NCBI GenBank assembly: GCA_014155875.1
Contig: JACEFZ010012624.1
Span: 1 to 64,000, forward strand
DNA from: Cepaea nemoralis
Taxonomy: Eukaryota; Mollusca; Gastropoda; Stylommatophora; Helicidae
Reading direction: 5' to 3'
DNA length: 64,000 bases
The notes under the pieces: model-generated
Told to the model about the DNA's origin: nothing
Database searches by the model: none
What the model saw: the letters and a program-made list of their open reading frames with translations, nothing else
Position numbers and translations under genes: made by a program
Part shown: piece by piece, positions 1 through 9,971 of the stretch
How the letters are laid out: every line of letters begins with the position of its first letter
Position numbering within the stretch: the stretch's first letter is position 1

Positions 1-1171
1 ATATATTATGTACATATTGTTATTATCATGTGAATGAATGGTTCGTATAATTATAAGAAAGTTGCAAGAATGTCATTAATAGTGTAAATATATATTATCA
101 TTATAATAACGACACCATAAGTGTCACAGGACAGTACTACAGGACCCAAAGACTTACTGAGCTTGAACAAATACCAAGCAATCCTGAGTACAACTATAAA
201 GATGGTCCACGACGTTTTAACAAGTATGAGTGATGACCGTGACAACCTAATCTGAGAATATGACGGAAGAAGCTATCCTACCACTGATAACAAGATCTGG
301 GGACTCCATATATTTACAGTCTAACACAACGAGAGACCTTAATGTGAGTGTGCGGCAACATCTGTACACTTCCGTTATATATTTATATTACTTTCATAAT
401 AATGTACCATAATATAATATTTGTAAATTGATGACAATTGTATGTAAATTCGAGTATGAAACATTTCCATATACAAAATTGTATATGTCGACTTTTGTTA
501 GATGTAATCTCAGCATCATAGCTTGATTTACTTTTTCACAAAAGTGACCTTTTTGTGCACTTTTGTCAGAGAGGATCAAATTATGACACTAAGAAAGAAA
601 ATGGTACCTGTAATTTATTTTGTTGAAAGCATGATGAAATTATTGTCCCTAAATTTTGTTACATAAACAAGGGACATAACTAAATATTGTTGGTGATGCG
701 TAAATATGTATTGAAACTACCATGTTTGCCTAATAGGTATCACGTCAAGAGGACGTCATGTGTATATGGGAAAACTTGCCAAAACTGAAGACCTTCATCG
801 GGCATTCTATTAGATAGGGATAGATGTTCAATGTCGGAGTTATCTTATAGGTAGATACTCACAGACTCACCTGTTTATTTGTAATTTTTCTTTTTGGTGG
901 AGAGGTAGGGCAAGTTAGCCGTAACTACCGGACTGGCTGTGTCTCAGTGAGGTAAAAACCATGGAATTGATTGTACCTGACAATTATGCTGTATGGATAG
1001 GCATGGGGATCATATACATATTGCTTACTAATCACCTGTACATATTATAACTAATCAGAGCTATGTCAGATAAAGTGCAAAGTTCGATTCTGACAAGATA
1101 AAGAACAGCGAAATAGAGTACATGAAAGGAAAACCTTTCATGAAATTAAATGGGGAGGGGGGGGGGGAGGA
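1..1171 (+). other. 3' non-coding tail of an upstream LTR-element unit
   Basis: This stretch matches 7425-8595 almost base for base (offset 7424), which is the region between the pol stop and the LTR of the next unit. It is therefore the 3' non-coding end of a further copy whose coding part lies left of the window. It ends in a G-rich polypurine tract (about 1151-1171) directly before the LTR. Short open frames on the minus strand have no recognisable domain and recur only because the DNA is repeated. Confidence 0.85.
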
Positions 1172-1800
1172 TGTCAGAGTCTCACCCGAGGATAGAACGC
1201 GTTGTCTGCACCAACGCCCGACAATGCAACGCCGAGATATTATAAGCCCTACAGTTATAATGCGGCGGCCTCACTAGCGCCAGGCAGCCAGCGCTCGATA
1301 GTGTAGCGCTGGGCTATTATAAGCACTACAGGCGATAAGCGCTGAACGATGCTAAGCAGGCAGCTAGCACACAGCGTGAACCGTGAGGGGTCACGCGTGC
1401 TAACCCAAGCGCTACTAGAGAGTGTGCTGTGTCCAGTCAGACTGAGCTGGACGGTCGTCAGAGACAGACGTGTGAAAGTGGCTGAGAGTTGATGCATGTC
1501 GCGAAAGCTAGCCTGTTTGACAGCTTGAGATGGAGTGCATGTCTGTGTGACTTGTAAGTTGGAGTGCATTGATATCTCATATTGTATTGATGTATTGATT
1601 ACTTGCACTGTTGTAATCCATTGTATATTGTAACTTGTGATTGCGCGAAGCGTGTATTGATTCACGATGTGTGCAGTGCGCGAATAAATAGCACGAAATA
1701 TCTTATCGGCGGTTAGCCTTGTGTTGTTTAGATAGGATAATTAAGATCGTACTTTGTCAAGTGACGAGCCCTAATTCTTGCCCTAAGCAAGACTTTGACA
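1172..1800 (+). repeat. LTR-A of Gmr1-like LTR retrotransposon
   Basis: 629-bp long terminal repeat. It starts TGTCAGAGTC right after the polypurine tract and ends GACTTTGACA, so the termini form a short inverted repeat (TGTCA/TGACA). Essentially the same sequence recurs at 8596-9224 and 14710-15333. It contains an AATAAA at 1683-1688 that may serve as polyadenylation signal. The boundary was set by comparison with the distinct LTR at 27121-27641, which has the same TGTCAGAGTC start and CTGACA end. Confidence 0.85.
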
Positions 1801-2547
1801 AGTGCGAACGTGGTGGCCTTCGTCCGGTTTATGAATCAACTGTTTACAGAAATGTGCCGATAATAGATAGGAATTTTTTTGTAACAAATGGGAACATAGC
1901 GACTGCTGTCAAAATTTTGGATAAGTTAATTATAATTATTAGTATAGAAAGCGTGTGCGTTATAGTTTAGAACATAAATATCAGTGTGTGAGTTAAGTTA
2001 ATCAAAGCAAAATTACGTTTTTGAACTTAGAAAATTGCAACCGAGGCATCAAAGTGACAAAAACAAAATGGCGGCCATGTCCTTGAATGTCATTGAGTAG
2101 TGATAGTGTAAGCGGAACGAGTGGAAAGTGTGAATAGAAAGTTGTTGTTTGTGGTGATACGACTAACAACAATACTTGACGACATACAAACCTACAAAAA
2201 CTTAAGTGACATTGCATACACCACACACTTGCACATGTTCTAATTTCTCTTAGTCCAAAAAGAACAGGTTGTTTGGGGTCATCTACACCTTTCCCTCGGA
2301 AACTCCAAAAATTTTTGGCCGACATAAAGCAAAAACCAGTGCGGTTTCGAGCAGTAGTAAGCAGCCATTGCCCAACACATTATCTCAGGAGTACTTGAGT
2401 ATAAAATTTTTTCCCCCTCTTTCTTATATTTTTTTCTGCAGGCCTAAACACTAGCTATAATATTAAATACTGTAAACCTTTGAACTCAAATTACTAACAA
2501 CTTTATTAATTTTGTGTCTATCGATTTCATCATACATTTTGTTCATC
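1801..2547 (+). other. 5' leader with candidate primer binding site
   Basis: Untranslated leader between LTR-A and gag. A TGGTGGCCTTCGTCCGG block at 1811-1827 begins 10 nt after the LTR. The same block with one substitution occurs 10 nt after the 5' LTR of the other family (27652-27668), which suggests a conserved tRNA primer binding site. The primer tRNA was not identified. No coding domain is seen in the rest of the leader. Confidence 0.55.
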
Positions 2548-3249
2548 ATGGCTAGTTTGAACGAGTACATTGAAATGGGTTTAAAAATGAACTATACTGG
2601 TGAAGAGTTGAGAGCCTGGAGTGAGAAAAAGTTTGCAGAATACCTCCTACAACAGGAGAAGATTAATGAACGTGATGAAAGAGCTGCCGAAAGAGCTTTA
2701 AAACAAGCAGAATTAGATAATGCTTTAAAACTTAAGCAAGCAGAAGCAGACGCTGCTTTAAAACTTAAGCAAGCTGAAACAGATGCAGAAATAAGAAAAG
2801 CTGAAATTACATCCCAAACCAGGAAAGAAGAGCTCGAAGTACAGCTAAAAATTGAGCAGATGAAAGCAGAAACTTCCAAAGAAAAGGAAGATAGAAAAGC
2901 TGACAAAGACCAGCCATATAAGAAATACCAAGGGCTGATTAAAAGTTACTCCACAGGTGACTGCATAGCAGCTTTCACTCAAAATTTTGAATGTATTATG
3001 GATCATTATAAGATCCCAAAGTCAGAATGGAGTATAATATATATGAGAAGTCTTTCTGGAGATCCTCTGAAAGTAATAGAGGCCATTCCAAATGACCTGA
3101 ATAAAGATTATCAGCATATTAAGACAAAAATTATGGCTCATTTTCTGCTAGATGAAGCAGGCTACAGAGAACAGTTTGGTAAATTGTCTCCTAAACCAAC
3201 ACAAACGTTCTCTGATTACATCTCAGGAAATACAAAATGTTTTCTCTAA
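2548..3249 (+). CDS. Gag N-terminal part (unit 1), frameshifted
   Basis: The ATG at 2548 is preferred because the following residues (MASLNEYIEMGL) align with MSSLNDFIDMGL of the second element at 28489; a longer in-frame reading starts at a non-ATG codon. Next comes a charged, Ala/Lys/Glu-rich coiled-coil segment with repeated LKQAE-type units, then a capsid-like region. The frame ends in a short unrelated tail because of one extra G near 3227; unit 2 lacks that G and reads through. In the family this protein forms the retrotransposon particle. The broken end makes this copy defective unless the extra base is an assembly error. Confidence 0.75.
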   Translation: MASLNEYIEMGLKMNYTGEELRAWSEKKFAEYLLQQEKINERDERAAERALKQAELDNALKLKQAEADAALKLKQAETDAEIRKAEITSQTRKEELEVQLKIEQMKAETSKEKEDRKADKDQPYKKYQGLIKSYSTGDCIAAFTQNFECIMDHYKIPKSEWSIIYMRSLSGDPLKVIEAIPNDLNKDYQHIKTKIMAHFLLDEAGYREQFGKLSPKPTQTFSDYISGNTKCFL

Positions 3250-5113
3250 GTGGCTATCTGCAGCCAAAGTAAATGGTAATTTTGATAAATTGGTGGATCT
3301 TATTTTGAGAGATAAAATCATTACATCTCTCCCACCACCATTTTCTAAATTTCTATTAGAATGTCAGTGTGAAAGTGTACAACAAATTGAAAGTCGGGGA
3401 GCAGGTTATTTTTCAGCCAATAAACAATGTTTCAGTACTGGGTTGATAAGCACAGACTTTGTAGCAGCCGCTACTTATGATAGATCTAAGTCAGTGCCGT
3501 ACAACAAACAAAAGCCCTATAGGCAATCTGCTGATCAGAGTAACAAATGCAGATATTGTCATTTGCCACACATCGAAACTGATATGTGTGACCAACATCC
3601 TGGTTACATGTCTTACTTACAAAACTACATAGCAAAGCAAGACAAGGAAAGAAAAGTATACAGACGTGCCACCAAATGCTTCCTCTGCAAAGCTTTCGGC
3701 CACTGGCGTAAAGATTGTAAAGCCAAAGATATGTCTAGAAAGACTAATGCAGCTATGATTGATAGTTCGTCATCAGATGATGAAAGTATAGAAGATCAAA
3801 ATGTAAACGCAGCACATGCTATTGATGTGTTTCAACACGACAAATGTACTGTCTGTGATCAATTTCATGAAGATGGCATTTTGACATGTGGCCATTCAAT
3901 TCCTGTTACAAATGAGGAAGCCAACTTAGTTGTAAACTCCCAAGGTAAACTAAACATCTACCAGGGGTATATTAACGGTAGAGCTGCCACCGTTTTACGT
4001 GATAGCGGCAGTACCCTCATTGGCATTAAGAAAGACTATATTTTACCATCACAATATAGTGGTAAATATGTTACTTGCAGAACTTTCTCGGGTAACATCG
4101 AGAGATACCCTCTTGCATGGGCATATATAAATACACCATTCCTCTCCGGAAAGGTTAAATGCGCAGCATTGAACAATCCTTGTTGCGATGTTATCATCGG
4201 TAACCTTCCAGAGGTTAGTGACATGCCACATGACAGTATTGTATCCTCTGCCACTTGTAACACCAATCATACCATCTCACCATCATCACAAATTACGTTT
4301 CATGATATTGATGTATTACCACCCATAAATGAATGTATGTATGCCAATTCGGCAATGTCATCACAGGAATGTAGTTGTGTGAATGTGACACCAAGTTGTA
4401 ATGTACATGTTAACCGTGATAGTACAAATGCAGTAACTAGATCTACTGCTCAAAGGCAAGATCGAAACGATCAGACAGAGGCTTTACAGCTAATAAGCCC
4501 AGTTGTAACATCTCCTGAAACAACTAGGGAGAAATTTATAACAGCTCAAAAAGCCGATCGATCATTGCAAAAGTATTTTAAACTAATAGGTCAAAAGCCA
4601 CGAGTAGCAAAGAACGCTAAATGGTATTTTGCTCTGAAAAACGGAATTCTGACACGGTACTATACCAAAGGTTCTAGCACTACTGAACAAACGGTGCTAC
4701 CTTCAGAAAACCGCAACCAAGCATTACAGCTAGCGCATGATATACCCTTTTCAGGGCATATGGCGTATGCTAAAACGCGAGCAAGGTTACTTACTCAATT
4801 CTATTGGCCTAAATTTTGCAGTGATACGAAAGTATATTGTAGATCTTGTGACATCTGCCAAAAGCTTGTTAAAAAGGGGAAACACCCGCAAGCAGAACTA
4901 CAAGTCACTGATTTGGCAAGTAGTCCATTCGAAAAGATCTCGGTCGATATAGTTGGTCCCCTTAACCACATAACATCAAGAGGAAACAAATATATTGCCA
5001 CAATAATTGATTTATGTAGTCGGTGGCCAGAAGCCATTCCAATGAAGAATATAACTTCCAAAGATATCATGGAAGTATTTTTTTCATATTTTTGCAAGAG
5101 TAGGATTCCCTGA
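3228..5113 (+). CDS. Gag zinc-knuckle, protease and integrase N-terminal part (unit 1)
   Basis: The open frame continues Gag after the 1-nt shift. It carries a Cys/His motif (CRYCHLPHIETDMC), then a CX2CX4HX4C zinc knuckle (CFLCKAFGHWRKDC). A retropepsin-like active site (LRDSGSTLIG, about 3997-4026) follows, then an integrase HHCC finger ending CRSCDICQK, and the first catalytic Asp of the DDE core in VDIVGPL. The frame stops at 5113 because a run of seven T at 5078-5084 shifts it; the downstream frame continues the integrase. The frame is open upstream to about 3152 and overlaps the preceding Gag frame there. Confidence 0.8.
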
Positions 5114-7322
5114 CACCATTCTTTCAGATCGGGGTAGCCAGTTTATTGCCGCAGCTACACAAGCATTTACTAAAATGTTGGGGGTGAAGCAATGCTTCAA
5201 CAGCCCATACCACCCACACTCCACAGGTATCATAGAAAAGATCAACGGCGATCTTAAACATATGCTCGCAAAAGTAACCCAAGAGCATCCCGAAGACTGG
5301 GACACGTATCTGCCTGCTATTTTATTTGCATATAGAGAAGTGCCACATTCCAGCACTGGATTCTCACCATTCGAAATCGTGTATGGTGCCAAACCACGCG
5401 GCCCATTATCATTGTACCATTCTATGCTAACTGAAAGTAAAACCATTTGTACACCCATTTCATCATATGAACATGTAACATCATTGCGCGATAGAATTAT
5501 GAGATCATGTATGTTAGCTAAAGAAGCACTACAAATATCTGGTGCTATCTACCGACAATACGCTAACAGAGGAAATAGAACCATTACTCTGACGCCAGGA
5601 CAGGACGTTCTTCTCTTATTGCCAAGTGACAGACATCTTCTGACAGACTCATGGCAAGGACCGTTTAAAGTACTACGACAAATTTCTACGGTAGATTACG
5701 AAATTGCAGTTAGGGACAAACATAAAATTTTCCATATAAACATGCTTAAACCATACTACCACAGGGACGACGAACAAGTGGAGACGACAGCAAGCACAAC
5801 AATAGTGGACCAGACAGACGACAACGATACTGACGAGATACCAACACCAGTCCTTGACACGACAACCAACCTACAGGACATAAAGGTAAATCCCAAACTG
5901 ACTCAGACACAGATTAACAATTGCAGACAGGTATTACAAGACTACAGTACAATTTTTTCTAACAACCCAGGACAGACAGACTTAGTGCAGCATCATATTA
6001 TTTTGACATCTGACATTCCAATAAAATGCAGACCATATTCCATCCCTATACACTACAAAGACAAATTGCATCAAGAAATTACTGACTTAGAAGCAAATCA
6101 TATCATCCGACGGTCACAATCACATTTTTGTTCACCTATTGTCATTGTGAAGAAGAAGGACAACACAATAAGAATCTGTGTTGACTGTAGGAAACTCAAC
6201 AGCATTACACAGTTGGATTTAGAACCAATGAGCAACTGTGAAGACATACTGACGGAACTGACTGACTCACGGTACTTTACTAAACTTGACATGACAAAAG
6301 GTTACTGGCAAATACCTGTACATGCTGACAGTATACATTTGACAGCATTTGCCACACCCTGGGGACTATACAAATGGTGCAAGTTGCCATTCGGGCTAGT
6401 TAATGCTCCAGCAACATTTGTCAGAATGACAAGACGACTTTTGACAGACATTCCCAACATCATTTGGTATATGGACGACATTTGCATACATACAAGCAAC
6501 ATGACAGACCATATAACAGCACTGCAGCAGACATTCGACAGGATTAGACAACATGGACTGACAATAAAACCATCCAAAGTTGATATAGCCTTTCAAGAAA
6601 TTTCATTTTTGGGCTATAAGATCTCAAATGACTTCATATCAACTGGCGATAACATAATGTCCAGAATTTTAAAATTGTCGCTTCCGACAACCAAGAAACA
6701 GTTGCGAAGTGTGTTAGGTCTTTTGAATTATTATAGACAATTCATTCCTCATTTTGCTGAATTGACCAAATGTTTTACTGATTTACTAACAAACAAACAT
6801 CCAAATGTCATTGTAAATAGCGAATGTTTAAGGTCTGCATTTGCGAAAGTACTATCTTATTTTTCCAAGGAACCCATTCTAAAATTACCAGATCTTAGCA
6901 CTATTTTCAGGCTAAGATGCGATGCGAGCTCCGTAGCCATTGGAGGGGTACTACTTCAAGAACACGACCAAGTGTTGTACCCGGTATACTACGTCTCCCG
7001 GAAACTGAACACCAGCAAACGAAATTACAGCACGCCGGAACTTGAAGCCCTCGCTCTTGTGTTCTCGGTACGTAAATTGTCCAAATTTCTTTTAGGTAAA
7101 CATTTCATCATTGAAACAGAAAATAGGCCGTTGACATTTATCACCAGGGGAACCCCAACTAACCAAAGAGTGGCCAGATGGTCCCTTCTTTTACAGGACT
7201 ATAGCTTCGAAATCAGACATATCAAAGGCTCACATAACTCTCTTGCCGATCTTCTATCGAGATGTCCTGACGACTCACCCAATAGCCAGGTAACACCCGA
7301 GCACATTGCAGATGGTGTATAA
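5085..7322 (+). CDS. Integrase C-terminal part, reverse transcriptase and RNase H (unit 1)
   Basis: The frame resumes right after the T run. It shows the second DDE aspartate (LSDRGSQF), the catalytic Glu (GIIEKINGDLKHML) and a GPY/F-like module (SWQGPFKV to HINMLKPYY). A linker leads to the reverse transcriptase with LDMTKGYWQIPV, LPFGLVNAPATF and the catalytic YMDD (IWYMDDICIH, about 6465-6494). The RNase H starts near LRCDASSVAIGGVL and ends with RHIKGSHNSLADLLSR. The stop is TAA at 7320-7322. Integrase before RT is the Gmr1-type order. All RT and RNase H motifs are intact here. Confidence 0.85.
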   Translation, partial: HIFARVGFPDTILSDRGSQFIAAATQAFTKMLGVKQCFNSPYHPHSTGIIEKINGDLKHMLAKVTQEHPEDWDTYLPAILFAYREVPHSSTGFSPFEIVYGAKPRGPLSLYHSMLTESKTICTPISSYEHVTSLRDRIMRSCMLAKEALQISGAIYRQYANRGNRTITLTPGQDVLLLLPSDRHLLTDSWQGPFKVLRQISTVDYEIAVRDKHKIFHINMLKPYYHRDDEQVETTASTTIVDQTDDNDTDEIPTPVLDTTTNLQDIKVNPKLTQTQINNCRQVLQDYSTIFSNNPGQTDLVQHHIILTSDIPIKCRPYSIPIHYKDKLHQEITDLEANHIIRRSQSHFCSPIVIVKKKDNTIRICVDCRKLNSITQLDLEPMSNCEDILTELTDSRYFTKLDMTKGYWQIPVHADSIHLTAFATPWGLYKWCKLPFGLVNAPATFVRMTRRLLTDIPNIIWYMDDICIHTSNMTDHITALQQTFDRIRQHGLTIKPSKVDIAFQEISFLGYKISNDFISTGDNIMSRILKLSLPTTKKQLRSVLGLLNYYRQFIPHFAELTKCFTDLLTNKHPNVIVNSECLRSAFAKVLSYFSKEPILKLPDLSTIFRLRCDASSVAIGGVLLQEHDQVLYPVYYVSRKLNTSKRNYSTPELEALALVFSVRKLSKFLLGKHFIIETENRPLTFITRGTPTNQRVARWSLLLQDYSFEIRHIKGSHNSLADLLSRCPDDSPNSQVTPEHIADGV

Positions 7323-8595
7323 ACTGCAACCTAGATAGTGCTCAACACCACAGCCAATTGTGACTTCATATCAGTTACGCTGTGTAAAACTGTGTGATAG
7401 GGAAAATGTAATTTCCCAGTGTAAATATATTATGTACATATTGTTATTATCATGTGAATGAATGGTTCGTATAATTATAAGAAAGTTGCAAGAATGTCAT
7501 TAATAGTGTAAATATATATTATCATTATAATAACGACACCATAAGTGTCACAGGACAGTACTACAGGACCCAAAGACTTACTGAGCTTGAACAAATACCA
7601 AGCAATCCTGAGTACAACTATAAAGATGGTCCACGACGTTTTAACAAGTATGAGTGATGACCGTGACAACCTAATCTGAGAATATGACGGAAGAAGCTAT
7701 CCTACCACTGATAACAAGATCTGGGGACTCCATATATTTACAGTCTAACACAACGAGAGACCTTAATGTGAGTGTGCGGCAACATCTGTACACTTCCGTT
7801 ATATATTTATATTACTTTCATAATAATGTACCATAATATAATATTTGTAAATTGATGACAATTGTATGTAAATTCGAGTATGAAACATTTCCATATACAA
7901 AATTGTATATGTCGACTTTTGTTAGATGTAATCTCAGCATCATAGCTTGATTTACTTTTTCACAAAAGTGACCTTTTTGTGCACTTTTGTCAGAGAGGAT
8001 CAAATTATGACACTAAGAAAGAAAATGGTACCTGTAATTTATTTTGTTGAAAGCATGATGAAATTATTGTCCCTAAATTTTGTTACATAAACAAGGGACA
8101 TAACTAAATATTGTTGGTGATGCGTAAATATGTATTGAAACTACCATGTTTGCCTAATAGGTATCACGTCAAGAGGACGTCATGTGTATATGGGAAAACT
8201 TGCCAAAACTGAAGACCTTCATCGGGCATTCTATTAGATAGGGATAGATGTTCAATGTCGGAGTTATCTTATAGGTAGATACTCACAGACTCACCTGTTT
8301 ATTTGTAATTTTTCTTTTTGGTGGAGAGGTAGGGCAAGTTAGCCGTAACTACCGGACTGTCTGTGTCTCAGTGAGGTAAAAACCATGGAATTGATTGTAC
8401 CTGACAATTATGCTGTATGGATAGGCATGGGGATCATATACATATTGCTTACTAATCACCTGTACATATTATAACTAATCAGAGCTATGTCAGATAAAGT
8501 GCAAAGTTCGATTCTGACAAGATAAAGAACAGCGAAATAGAGTACATGAAAGGAAAACCTTTCATGAAATTAAATGGGGAGGGGGGGGGGGAGGA
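7323..8595 (+). other. 3' non-coding region and polypurine tract (unit 1)
   Basis: About 1.27 kb between the pol stop and LTR-B with no recognisable gene; no envelope-like frame with signal peptide or membrane segments is seen. It ends in a G-rich polypurine tract (about 8575-8595) touching the LTR, the expected plus-strand primer site. Nearly identical to 1-1171. Confidence 0.7.
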
Positions 8596-9224
8596 TGTCA
8601 GAGTCTCACCCGAGGATAGAACGCGTTGTCTGCACCAACGCCCGACAATGCAACGCCGAGATATTATAAGCCCTACAGTTATAATGCGGCGGCCTCACTA
8701 GCGCCAGGCAGCCAGCGCTTGATAGTGTAGCGCTGGGCTATTATAAGCACTACAGGCGATAAGCGCTGAACGATGCTAAGCAGGCAGCTAGCACACAGCG
8801 TGAACCGTGAGGGGTCACGCGTGCTAACCCAAGCGCTACTAGAGAGTGTGCTGTGTCCAGTCAGACTGAGCTGGACGGTCGTCAGAGACAGACGTGTGAA
8901 AGTGGCTGAGAGTTGATGCATGTCGCGAAAGCTAGCCTGTTTGACAGCTTGAGATGGAGTGCATGTCTGTGTGACTTGTAAGTTGGAGTGCATTGATATC
9001 TCATATTGTATTGATGTATTGATTACTTGCACTGTTGTAATCCATTGTATATTGTAACTTGTGATTGCGCGAAGCGTGTATTGATTCACGATGTGTGCAG
9101 TGCGCGAATAAATAGCACGAAATATCTTATCGGCGGTTAGCCTTGTGTTGTTTAGATAGGATAATTAAGATCGTACTTTGTCAAGTGACGAGCCCTAATT
9201 CTTGCCCTAAGCAAGACTTTGACA
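8596..9224 (+). repeat. LTR-B, shared between units 1 and 2
   Basis: 629 bp, same TGTCAGAGTC start and TTTGACA end as LTR-A. I noticed one substitution when reading the two by eye (CGCTCGATAG in LTR-A, CGCTTGATAG here). It is the 3' LTR of unit 1 and the 5' LTR of unit 2. Confidence 0.85.
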
Positions 9225-9971
9225 AGTGCGAACGTGGTGGCCTTCGTCCGGTTTATGAATCAACTGTTTACAGAAATGTGCCGATAATAGATAGGAATTT
9301 TTTTGTAACAAATGGGAACATAGCGACTGCTGTCAAAATTTTGGATAAGTTAATTATAATTATTAGTATAGAAAGCGTGTGCGTTATAGTTTAGAACATA
9401 AATATCAGTGTGTGAGTTAAGTTAATCAAAGCAAAATTACGTTTTTGAACTTAGAAAATTGCAACCGAGGCATCAAAGTGACAAAAACAAAATGGCGGCC
9501 ATGTCCTTGAATGTCATTGAGTAGTGATAGTGTAAGCGGAACGAGTGGAAAGTGTGAATAGAAAGTTGTTGTTTGTGGTGATACGACTAACAACAATACT
9601 TGACGACATACAAACCTACAAAAACTTAAGTGACATTGCATACACCACACACTTGCACATGTTCTAATTTCTCTTAGTCCAAAAAGAACAGGTTGTTTGG
9701 GGTCATCTACACCTTTCCCTCGGAAACTCCAAAAATTTTTGGCCGACATAAAGCAAAAACCAGTGCGGTTTCGAGCAGTAGTAAGCAGCCATTGCCCAAC
9801 ACATTATCTCAGGAGTACTTGAGTATAAAATTTTTTTCCCCTCTTTCTTATATTTTTTTCTGCAGGCCTAAACACTAGCTATAATATTAAATACTGTAAA
9901 CCTTTGAACTCAAATTACTAACAACTTTATTAATTTTGTGTCTATCGATTTCATCATACATTTTGTTCATC

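Larger units (their letters stand above)
1172..9224 (+). mobile_element. Gmr1-like Ty3/gypsy LTR retrotransposon, unit 1
   Basis: Complete unit: LTR-A (1172-1800), internal region (1801-8595), LTR-B (8596-9224). The coding order is Gag with zinc knuckle, aspartic protease, integrase with HHCC zinc finger, DDE core and GPY/F, then reverse transcriptase and RNase H. Domain sequences are Ty3/gypsy-like, but integrase precedes RT as in Ty1/copia. This combination is known from the Gmr1 group. The frame is broken twice (near 3227 and 5078-5084), so this copy is probably not autonomous. It shares its right LTR with the next unit. Confidence 0.85.

Noticed and set aside
1255..1665. 136-codon minus-strand frame repeated at 8679-9089
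   Set aside because: Lies inside the LTRs, antisense to the element, has no domain, and recurs only because the LTR is repeated.
7323..8595. Possible envelope gene downstream of pol
   Set aside because: No frame with signal peptide, membrane segment or adequate length; the equivalent region 33062-34423 is also empty.
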